This document shows positions 1 through 4,801 of a DNA stretch of 10,821 bases, one piece after another; within the stretch, counting starts at the first letter, position 1, and every line of letters starts with the position of its first letter. The notes under the pieces were generated by a model. The model ran no database searches and was not told the origin of the DNA. It was given only the letters and a program-made list of their open reading frames with translations. Both the position numbers and the translations under genes were made by a program. Source of the DNA: Firmicutes bacterium UBA5500 (GTDB lineage Bacteria > Bacillota > UBA994 > UBA5500); contig DIPA01000063.1 of the NCBI GenBank assembly GCA_002427055.1, positions 1,307-12,127 on the forward strand, read 5' to 3'.

Positions 1-258
1 TGACATACCAGATACCGAGGGGTCGCTACCGGCAAGAATTGCGGCGTCATCAGGTAAGCTCGAGCCTAGCACTAAGTTAGTTAGGCTTGAGATTTGCCCC
101 GACAGAGGGTTATAGAGGGTGTCACCTAACTGCCCCATAGGATAGCGGTTAATACGATCTACCTGAACAATGTCATACCCGAGTCGTCGCAGTTCTTTTT
201 CGGCCTTTTTGGCCTGACTTGAGCTGGCAAAATAAGATAGAATGTTACGTTCGGCCAC
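1..258 (-). CDS. N-terminal part of a small protein resembling the general stress protein 17M type; runs off the left edge
   Basis: The reading frame is open for 86 codons from a GTG start to the window edge, so the C-terminus is not visible. The start is set by a strong AAGGAGGT about 7 bases upstream. The protein begins AERNILSYFASSSQAKKAEK; a beta-strand-like opening is followed by a charged helix (SQAKKAEKELRRLG) and a second strand (YDIVQVDRI). This looks like the small alpha/beta domain of general stress protein 17M / YflT-like proteins, in which a residue-pair flip controls a helix. The following part is rich in Gly, Ser, Leu and Asp (GQLGDTLYNPLSGQISS), fitting a flexible tail. No signal peptide or membrane segment is visible. 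It is divergent from the small membrane peptide across an 85-base gap. The family assignment rests on overall appearance only, so its function is open. Confidence 0.7.
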   Translation of the reverse strand, partial: MAERNILSYFASSSQAKKAEKELRRLGYDIVQVDRINRYPMGQLGDTLYNPLSGQISSLTNLVLGSSLPDDAAILAGSDPSVSGMS

Positions 259-343
259 CGCCAATTACCTCCTTACGCTTGATCTCTACTAGTAGTTTAC
301 CTGCAGGAGTAGGGCAAAATACCAAAGACGAGGAGGTGTTAGC
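259..343. promoter_or_regulatory. Divergent intergenic region with a 10-bp palindrome
   Basis: This 85-base gap must hold the 5' signals of two divergent genes. Both Shine-Dalgarno sequences are clear (AAGGAGGT on minus at 267-274, GAGGAGGTG on plus at 330-338). A perfect palindrome CTACTAGTAG lies at 286-295, between the two start sites. On the minus strand TTGCCC, a 17-base spacer and TACTAG would make a weak sigma-A promoter whose -10 overlaps the palindrome. No good plus-strand promoter was found. An operator role for the palindrome is a guess. Confidence 0.3.
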
Positions 344-526
344 GTGATCATCACTTTTGGCCGCTACTGGTTACTCATCTTGGTCGCCTTGCTCATAATT
401 GGCTATACTTGGTATTGGTCAGCACGTGTTTCTCACCGCGCAATTGAACGCATGGGGCAACAGGAGCCAGAACGCTTTGGCTTTAGCTGGCGTACTCGGC
501 AACGAAAGCGGGATAAGAAACTATAG
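344..526 (+). CDS. Small single-pass membrane protein of unknown function (60 aa)
   Basis: It starts with GTG six to seven bases after a strong GAGGAGGTG, which makes a real small gene likely. Residues about 8-26 (YWLLILVALLIIGYTWYW) form one hydrophobic membrane segment. The rest is polar, and the tail is strongly basic (WRTRQRKRDKKL), so the C-terminus probably stays in the cytoplasm. There is no lipobox or cleavage site. I recognise no family. It is followed after about 100 bases by the DUF1540 gene on the same strand, with no clear terminator between them, so co-transcription is possible. Peptides of this sort often anchor or modulate a membrane complex, but nothing here names a partner. 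Confidence 0.7.
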   Translation: MIITFGRYWLLILVALLIIGYTWYWSARVSHRAIERMGQQEPERFGFSWRTRQRKRDKKL

Positions 527-585
527 GTCATGGCCAAACGACGAACAATCTAGGGGGAAAATTTAGGGCTAGATGGGCATGTATA

Positions 586-618
586 ACCTCTGTCCCGCGC
601 ACACTAGGGACAGGAGGT
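586..618 (+). promoter_or_regulatory. 5' leader hairpin that buries the Shine-Dalgarno of the DUF1540 gene
   Basis: ACCTCTGTCCC (586-596) pairs with GGGACAGGAGGT (607-618). This gives 11 base pairs with one bulged G at 614 and a 10-base loop. The right arm contains the whole AGGAGG (612-617) used by the ATG at 626, so the folded RNA would hide the ribosome binding site. The pairing is read directly from the sequence; control of translation is inference. A competing reading is that TATAAC at 582-587 is a -10 box; transcription would then start inside the left arm and the hairpin could not form. Confidence 0.5.
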
Positions 619-625
619 GAGTCAT

Positions 626-997
626 ATGACCCAAGTAAAATGCCACGTTGATACTTGCACTCACTGGCTATCGGGCATGTGTGGAGCGGCAAATATCGAC
701 ATTTTGAATGAAAGCCGCGGCAACATGCCTCAGGAAGAGGAACAAACGGAGTGTAAGACCTTCCACAGGAAAGAAGGTTTGGGCAGCTATGTGACTTCAA
801 TGGACAATTTGAACTGGAGCGGCATGGCCTCGACATTGGTCGGTGGCGAAATGAGCCCTTCCATTACCTGCGTGGTCGATACTTGCCATTATTGGGGCAA
901 AAACGATGAGTGCCATGCCGATACCATTGAGGTTACCGGTTCGGGAGCCGAACATTGCCAAGAGACAAATTGTGTCACCTACAGGCAAAAAGTTTAG
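626..997 (+). CDS. Tandem DUF1540 cysteine-rich, probably metal-binding protein (123 aa)
   Basis: Two copies of the DUF1540 domain are visible. The first has Cys6, Cys11, Cys19 and Cys43 (CHVDTCTHW...C...C); the second has Cys82, Cys87, Cys96 and Cys116 (CVVDTCHYW...C...C) plus an extra Cys111. The spacing C-x4-C-x7/8-C-x19-23-C is the family pattern and suggests one metal site (zinc or similar) per domain. The roughly 38-residue linker contains a short Gly/Ser/Met stretch. There is no signal peptide. DUF1540 is a family of unknown function common in spore-forming Firmicutes. The start is ATG at 626, eight bases after AGGAGG. A GTG at 617 in the same frame overlaps the ribosome binding site and is unlikely to be used. 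The gene is followed by a hairpin terminator fused to a dispersed repeat. Confidence 0.88.
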   Translation: MTQVKCHVDTCTHWLSGMCGAANIDILNESRGNMPQEEEQTECKTFHRKEGLGSYVTSMDNLNWSGMASTLVGGEMSPSITCVVDTCHYWGKNDECHADTIEVTGSGAEHCQETNCVTYRQKV

Positions 998-1020
998 TGG
1001 AAGCTAAAACGCCAAATGAA

Positions 1021-1043
1021 GCCCTGCCGGTCCCCGGCAGGGC
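1021..1043 (+). terminator. Hairpin terminator downstream of the DUF1540 gene
   Basis: GCCCTGCCGG and CCGGCAGGGC form a perfect 10-bp GC-rich stem with a three-base loop, 23 bases after the DUF1540 stop codon. Only TTCT follows, so the U-tract is short and termination may be partial. The same hairpin recurs after the aldo/keto reductase gene (6162-6184) as part of a shared repeat. Confidence 0.7.
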
Positions 1044-1080
1044 TTCTGACCCCTTGACCCCTCGGGGACGGTTCTAAAAG
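1021..1080 (+). repeat. Dispersed repeat, copy 1 (hairpin plus GACCCCTCGGGGACGGTTC module)
   Basis: The segment from the GCCCTGCC hairpin to GGTTCTAAAAG is found again, inverted and with small changes, at 6132-6184. In this copy TGACCCC occurs twice in a row before TCGGGGACGGTTCTAAAAG; the second copy has it once. The core TGACCCCTCGGGGACGGTTC is also present at 4782-4801. It lies between two genes and encodes nothing evident. It resembles intergenic REP-like elements of Clostridia, an analogy from memory. Confidence 0.75.
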
Positions 1081-1097
1081 TCCATTCTGGGTATGCG

Positions 1098-1150
1098 CAC
1101 TCACTCCTTGAGACCTTCATAGCCTATAGCAGAAGGAATGAGGAGGAGTG
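1098..1150 (+). promoter_or_regulatory. 5' leader hairpin that buries the Shine-Dalgarno of the amidase gene
   Basis: CACTCACTCCTTG (1098-1110) pairs with TGAGGAGGAGTG (1139-1150): 12 pairs including two G-U, with A1103 bulged. The stem covers the full AGGAGG (1141-1146) that serves the ATG at 1155. Inside it, CCTTC (1114-1118) pairs with GAAGG (1132-1136), so the whole leader can fold into one long hairpin. Translation control is inferred. No convincing promoter upstream was seen, so whether the left arm is transcribed is not shown. Confidence 0.5.
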
Positions 1151-1154
1151 ATAT

Positions 1155-1790
1155 ATGTCAAATATCCTGCAAGTGCGCACGCGCTATGATCGTCGGCGAG
1201 CTGTTAGGTATGCTCTGAGCCGTTACAATGATCCTAATCCTAAGTTTGCCAACATGGATACTATGGGGGGAGGTGGCGATTGCACCAACTTCACGTCACA
1301 ATGTCTGTTGGTCGGGGGCTTGAAGATGGATTTCCGCCAGACTGGGCAGGAAACTGAATGGTGGTATCGTTATGTGACGAGGGAGCCTTTTGATCGCAAT
1401 AATGATGACTGGTGGTCTTGTACCTGGTCGCTACCGGAAACGCAATTGCGTTATTTGGCGGCCAATCATGGGCAGACGGGAGATCTTCTGGAGAATCCTG
1501 CTTTGGCCAAGCGCCTTAGCCTAGGCGATATTATTTACTACGATTGGTATGGGGAGGGCAGGTTTGGCCATAGTGCCATTGTGACAGCCTTTAACCGCTA
1601 CCATGTTCCCTACGTTACATACCGTACTTTGGCCCCTTTGCGCCCTCGCCGTAACCTGCATTGGCGGCTTAGACACAGAAGGCGCGATGCTGTACGTATT
1701 TGGGCCATTCATCTAGACAACCAACCTGTCGTATACGAACAAGCACCGGATTGGTCGAAGCTAGTTCCCTGCGACCAAAGCCGTAAGTAG
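1155..1790 (+). CDS. Amidase_6 (putative amidase domain) protein, apparently cytoplasmic (211 aa)
   Basis: The protein matches the putative amidase domain family (Amidase_6), which has a papain/NlpC-P60-like fold. The key motif GGGGDCTNFTSQC carries the probable nucleophile Cys43; the likely catalytic His139 lies in FGHSAIVTA, after the typical GDIIYYDW strand. Between them are the Trp-rich ETEWWYRY and DDWWSCTW stretches seen in this family. Such enzymes are thought to cleave amide bonds in cell wall or peptide substrates. Unlike many relatives, there is no signal peptide: the N-terminus (MSNILQVRTRYDRRRAVRYA) is basic and goes directly into the domain. Either it acts inside the cell or mother cell, or it leaves by another route. 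The ATG follows AGGAGG by eight bases. The C-terminal part is Arg-rich (RPRRNLHWRLRHRRR). The substrate is unknown. Confidence 0.85.
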   Translation: MSNILQVRTRYDRRRAVRYALSRYNDPNPKFANMDTMGGGGDCTNFTSQCLLVGGLKMDFRQTGQETEWWYRYVTREPFDRNNDDWWSCTWSLPETQLRYLAANHGQTGDLLENPALAKRLSLGDIIYYDWYGEGRFGHSAIVTAFNRYHVPYVTYRTLAPLRPRRNLHWRLRHRRRDAVRIWAIHLDNQPVVYEQAPDWSKLVPCDQSRK

Positions 1791-1849
1791 GCTGTACAAG
1801 GGGAAGCTACCTGCACAGTCAATTGGCACCAATGATGTTCTAAATATTC

Positions 1850-1881
1850 AAGGCTGGGACCCTTGCGGTGGCCCCAGCCTT
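1850..1881. terminator. Shared hairpin between convergent genes
   Basis: AAGGCTGGG (1850-1858) and CCCAGCCTT (1873-1881) make a perfect 9-bp stem with a 14-base loop, in the 119-base gap between the convergent amidase and yibE/F genes. The bases after it are T- and A-rich on either strand but without a long T-run. It probably ends transcription from both sides. Confidence 0.6.
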
Positions 1882-1909
1882 AACCTATATGCTATGAATT
1901 CATGTACGG

Positions 1910-3076
1910 TTAGGAGTGTTCTGCTTCTGATGCTGCGCCTACTCGACCCTGCTCATCGCGCATGGCCAGCCAAGCGGCAACGAGGGCCGTTAGCGGAATA
2001 GCTGCCACCATCCCAATACTACCGGAAAAGGCACGCACTAGTTCGGTGCCGATGGTATCAAGATTCAGTATCCGCTGTATAGGGACGTTATAGGCATAGA
2101 AAAGCAAGAGCAGTGGGGTGCTGCTTCCCAGATAGGCTAAGATGAGAGTATTGGTCATAGTGCCCATAATATCGCGGCCGACGTTCATGCCAGAACGGAA
2201 GAGATCCCATAAGCTAATCTGGGGGCTTACCTTCTTGATCTCAAACATGGATGAGGCGACCGACATGCCGACATCCATTACTGCTCCCAGGGCACCGATC
2301 ATGATACCGGCAAAAAGCAGACCCTGGTAGTTAAATTGGGTCTCTTGAGGGATGTACATCAGCATCTGCGTTTCTTCGTGGCTCAGCCCAGTCAGTTTGG
2401 TTAGATTGCCGAAAGCATAAGCCAGAACCCCGGCAACTAGTACACCGCTAGCGGTGCCAATGATGGCAGCCAAGGTCTTGCGATTCATGCCGCCTATGAT
2501 GATCATCGTGATAATTATGGATAATACTGAAAGCAGTACTGCCAGCAGCAGTGGCTGATAACCGCGGAAAAGCAAGGGCAGGAAAACCTGCGCAATAAGA
2601 ATGACTGTGATCAGTAAACCGAGCAGGGAGCGCAACCCTGATTTGCCACCAATGAGTAAGACAAGCAGAACGAAAAGCCCTATTAGCAGATAGATAAATG
2701 TATCGCGAATGTGGTCAGCAATATAAGCGCTAACCAGCTCGCCTTCCACTACTTCAGCCTCCAGCAAAACTTTGTCGCCTGGCTCGACGATAATATCGTA
2801 AGAAGGATTACCGCCAGTAATATGATAGACAGAAATCTCTTGATCACGAAACGGGCCATTCAAGATCTTGACTTCTACGTCAAAGGCCTCTGACTGATAA
2901 CCGCTTTCCTCAAGTGGATTCTCTTCGGCCGCTTCTATACTTAGCACAACGCCCCGGTATGTTTGCAGTGGCTCTTCTATTGCTTTAGCTAACACCGCCG
3001 GGGCAATGACTATGGCTAGCAGCATGCTTACCAGCAATGCTTTCCACATGATGCGCCTACAGCATAATTGTCGCAT
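1910..3076 (-). CDS. YibE/F family multi-pass membrane protein (388 aa)
   Basis: The N-terminus is a signal-like hydrophobic segment (about 12-30) followed by an extracellular beta-rich domain (about 31-125). About seven further membrane segments follow at roughly 127-143, 148-170, 174-195, 203-223, 252-275, 305-327 and 345-372. Family-typical stretches are GALGAVMDVGMSVASSM (261-277) and GRDIMGTMTNTLILAYLG (300-317). YibE/F proteins are predicted permeases with no proven substrate; their length is usually about 370-400, so this is complete. The ATG is six bases from GGAGGGGG. An internal ATG at residue 10 would leave a neater signal peptide but lacks this site. The Shine-Dalgarno lies in a strong hairpin. 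The unknown membrane-anchored protein is encoded 65 bases upstream on the same strand, so the two may be co-transcribed. Confidence 0.9.
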   Translation of the reverse strand: MRQLCCRRIMWKALLVSMLLAIVIAPAVLAKAIEEPLQTYRGVVLSIEAAEENPLEESGYQSEAFDVEVKILNGPFRDQEISVYHITGGNPSYDIIVEPGDKVLLEAEVVEGELVSAYIADHIRDTFIYLLIGLFVLLVLLIGGKSGLRSLLGLLITVILIAQVFLPLLFRGYQPLLLAVLLSVLSIIITMIIIGGMNRKTLAAIIGTASGVLVAGVLAYAFGNLTKLTGLSHEETQMLMYIPQETQFNYQGLLFAGIMIGALGAVMDVGMSVASSMFEIKKVSPQISLWDLFRSGMNVGRDIMGTMTNTLILAYLGSSTPLLLLFYAYNVPIQRILNLDTIGTELVRAFSGSIGMVAAIPLTALVAAWLAMRDEQGRVGAASEAEHS

Positions 3077-3082
3077 AGTTAA

Positions 3083-3118
3083 CCCCCTCCCATGTTGTCA
3101 TTTTACCATAGGAGGGGG
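3083..3118 (-). promoter_or_regulatory. 5' leader hairpin that buries the Shine-Dalgarno of yibE/F
   Basis: On the minus strand CCCCCTCCTATG (3118-3107) pairs with CATGGGAGGGGG (3094-3083): 12 consecutive pairs including one G-U, with a 12-base loop. The right arm is the ribosome binding site of yibE/F, only six bases from its ATG. With this stem formed, translation should be poor. It sits in the 65-base gap after the upstream gene, so it could instead be a weak terminator, though no U-run follows. TAAAAT in the loop resembles a -10 box; if it is used, the first arm is not transcribed. Confidence 0.55.
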
Positions 3119-3141
3119 CAGTAAGTGTCACCTTTGAGAGC

Positions 3142-3606
3142 CTAAAGCCGTGCCTGCTTTAGACGATTGGTCAAGAGTTCCTGCAGTTTTGGTGTTAGGC
3201 AAATGATCGCGAGGTCCTTGACTTGAAAATAAGGGCTATGTTCCAATCCTTCTGCGCTGAGTAGAATGGCCCCGTCAGAGAGCCGTCTGACACCAAACCA
3301 AACCTGAGCACCGTCACCTGCAGTTGCATGATCGCCAACCGACTGCTGGACAGAAAGGCTTAACTCAGTAAACACCGTATGAATTTCACTCTTATCAGTT
3401 GTCTTGGTAAATTTCCACCCATCCTCATCAAGCACCCCATACTCTAGTTGCAGTGGGTTCTTATACCAAGTCCAAGGCAAATATGCCGCTGCGCACCGTC
3501 GGTAAGTTGAGGGAGAAAAAAAGAAACATCGACTAGCGTAAAGCAAAGTGACTGCTACAACACAAGCAGTAACAAGAACCGTAAAGATACGTTTTCTCCG
3601 CGGCAA
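3142..3606 (-). CDS. Membrane-anchored or secreted protein of unknown function (154 aa)
   Basis: The start is a TTG with GGTGA a few bases upstream; an in-frame TAG lies immediately before it, so no longer start is possible. The N-terminus is basic (MPRRKRIF) followed by a hydrophobic segment at about 7-24, then an extracytoplasmic domain of about 125 residues. The segment ends YASRC, which is not a proper lipobox because Arg precedes Cys, so a membrane anchor is more likely than a lipoprotein. The mature part shows alternating strand-like patterns (AQVWFGVRRLSDGAILLSAE) and a helical end, but no motif or family I recognise. It is encoded just upstream of yibE/F on the same strand, which suggests co-expression at the membrane. 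Its partner and role are unknown. Confidence 0.7.
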   Translation of the reverse strand: MPRRKRIFTVLVTACVVAVTLLYASRCFFFSPSTYRRCAAAYLPWTWYKNPLQLEYGVLDEDGWKFTKTTDKSEIHTVFTELSLSVQQSVGDHATAGDGAQVWFGVRRLSDGAILLSAEGLEHSPYFQVKDLAIICLTPKLQELLTNRLKQARL

Positions 3607-3844
3607 CTAACTCACCCACCTCGAATAATTCACTATCTTTACAGTAGACGCACACTGCCAGCAAAAGTTCCCCTTTTCTTCTAAAGAACACGCTAGTTAA
3701 TAGTGGATGAGCTTTTAGCAGTCCCAGCAGACCACGGCAGTTGATCCGAGACCGCTTGGCTCATAACCGTTCTTTACCTGGCTCTGCCATCGCTCCCAGG
3801 TGTACAATCAACTGGAAAATGCGCTCTATAGGAGGCTGTTACTG
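3607..3844. other. Divergent intergenic region without a recognised element
   Basis: These 238 bases separate the unknown membrane protein gene (minus) from the acetyltransferase gene (plus). I see no gene, T-box, known riboswitch or tRNA. On the minus strand TTGCTG (3664-3659), a 17-base spacer and TAAAGA (3641-3636) are a poor sigma-A match. On the plus strand AGGAGG at 3830-3835 fixes the acetyltransferase start. The ATG at 3845 is preferred over a GTG at 3800, which has no ribosome binding site. Confidence 0.4.
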
Positions 3845-4708
3845 ATGGTGATCAGAGAATTTGACGAAGCGGACCGCCCACAGACACAGGCGCTATTGCG
3901 GCAACACACAACCATGGGGCAGGATGAAATCGGGCAGCTACTCAGTGAGGGACAGCGTCTGGTCGCGCTGCAAGATGGGGCTATATGCGGCCTGGCGACG
4001 TTAACTGAAGGCCTGCCAGGCTTCTACGCTTTTGTTGAGCTGGTCAGCCCAACTCTGCGACGTCAAGGAATCGGACATGCCTTATGGCGCCGATCGGTCG
4101 CCGCGTTGCCCGCCGACGCGCAGATGATTTGCTGCGCTTGCCCTACTCAGAATACTGATGACCAGGCCTTCCTCAAAGCAAGAGGCTTTGCCGCCTGGTT
4201 CTCCGAGGAGTTGATGCACTACTCCGGTTCCAGACTTCCCGATCCACAGTTGACCGTACGGCCATATAGTGATACGGACTTTGACAATTGGGCGCGATTG
4301 ATCAACGAAGGGTTCTATCCGCTACGCAAAGAAAATGACGTCAGGCCGCATATCATCTTTGATGTGAACGACCCAGCTACACGTCAGAGATTGCTTAGTT
4401 CAAATGATGAGAAACTGCTGTTCTATGATGGCGATCAATTAGTCGGTCTGGCTGGCCTGATCGGTTCTGAGATTGACCCCATTACCGTGCCTAGCAACCA
4501 GCGCCGAAAAGGCTATGCCCGCCAAATTCTGGCTTATTGCACCAATCGCATTCTGGATCGCGGTATCAGTCCGGTAACCTTGGGAGTAGTCACCCAGAAC
4601 ATTACTGCGCGCAAGCTGTATGAGAGCATGGGCTACCGAGTCGTGGGGAAGTTGGATTGGTTCCGGCTTCTGTTAAGCAAGAATTGGGTTGAAGCAGAGC
4701 GCTTTTAG
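3845..4708 (+). CDS. Tandem GNAT-family N-acetyltransferase (287 aa)
   Basis: Two GNAT domains lie in one chain. The N-terminal domain (about 1-125) carries the acetyl-CoA pyrophosphate loop RRQGIG (72-77) after the strand FVELVSPTL. The C-terminal domain (about 136-287) carries RRKGYA (220-225) and the typical end QNITARKLYESMGYRVVG (251-268), whose Asn and Tyr are the usual acetyl-CoA contacts. Both loops keep the R/Q-x-x-G-x-G/A pattern, though in the first domain the end (AFLKARGFAAW) is the better preserved feature. Tandem GNATs include mycothiol synthase MshD, but Clostridia are not expected to make mycothiol, so the substrate is unknown; it could be a small amine, peptide or antibiotic. 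The ATG is nine bases after AGGAGG. The last codons and stop overlap a sequence similar to the dispersed repeat. Confidence 0.87.
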   Translation: MVIREFDEADRPQTQALLRQHTTMGQDEIGQLLSEGQRLVALQDGAICGLATLTEGLPGFYAFVELVSPTLRRQGIGHALWRRSVAALPADAQMICCACPTQNTDDQAFLKARGFAAWFSEELMHYSGSRLPDPQLTVRPYSDTDFDNWARLINEGFYPLRKENDVRPHIIFDVNDPATRQRLLSSNDEKLLFYDGDQLVGLAGLIGSEIDPITVPSNQRRKGYARQILAYCTNRILDRGISPVTLGVVTQNITARKLYESMGYRVVGKLDWFRLLLSKNWVEAERF

Positions 4709-4720
4709 AACCATCCGAGA
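4702..4720 (-). repeat. Possible degenerate fourth copy of the dispersed repeat
   Basis: CTTTTAGAACC followed by ATCCGAGA is close to the outer end of the repeat at 6132-6184 (CTTTTAGAACCCTCCCCGAG). It begins within the last codons of the acetyltransferase and contains its TAG stop. The first 11 bases match exactly; after that two C residues are missing. It could be chance. Confidence 0.3.
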
Positions 4721-4728
4721 TTGCTGAT

Positions 4729-4748
4729 AAAGGTCATGGTCGACCTTT
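4729..4748. terminator. Weak hairpin between the convergent acetyltransferase and nagZ genes
   Basis: AAAGGTC (4729-4735) and GACCTTT (4742-4748) form a 7-bp stem with a six-base loop. No T-run follows on the plus strand. A second small hairpin, CACTG-CTT-CAGTG, lies at 4764-4776. Either may help end transcription of the convergent genes; no better terminator is present. Confidence 0.35.
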
Positions 4749-4781
4749 GCCTGGGTTGAAAGGCACTGCTTCAGTGGTCTC

Positions 4782-4801
4782 GAACCGTCCCCGAGGGGTC
4801 A
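4782..4801 (-). repeat. Dispersed repeat, copy 2 (core only), overlapping the nagZ stop codon
   Basis: Read on the minus strand, TGACCCCTCGGGGACGGTTC is identical over 20 bases to the core of copy 1. Its first three bases are the TGA stop of nagZ (GGC AAT TGA). Here the GCCCTGCC hairpin is absent. Confidence 0.75.

Noticed and set aside
15..24. CCGAGGGGTC, matching part of the dispersed repeat core
   Set aside because: Only 10 bases match and they lie inside a coding frame (SDPS) with no flanking similarity; probably chance.
267..337. ACCTCCT (267-273) pairs with AGGAGGT (331-337), a fourth apparent anti-Shine-Dalgarno pair
   Set aside because: The left strand is the ribosome binding site of the divergent gene read in reverse. 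Any two divergent sites are complementary, so no leader structure is implied.
617..625. GTG start for the DUF1540 gene, nine bases upstream of the chosen ATG
   Set aside because: The GTG is part of the AGGAGGTG ribosome binding site itself.
528..836. Minus-strand open frame of about 100 codons over the DUF1540 gene
   Set aside because: It is antisense to a gene with clear domains, has no ribosome binding site, and its protein resembles no family.
1053..1079. TTGACC to TAAAAG within the repeat as an outward promoter for the amidase gene
   Set aside because: The spacer is only 15 bases and the -10 is poor.
3800..3844. Extended N-terminus of the acetyltransferase from GTG at 3800
   Set aside because: No ribosome binding site precedes it, while AGGAGG at 3830-3835 points to the ATG at 3845, which also begins the GNAT domain.
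3607..3844. T-box or tRNA-like element suggested by the GATCCGAGACCGC stretch
   Set aside because: No T-box motif, specifier loop or cloverleaf could be built.
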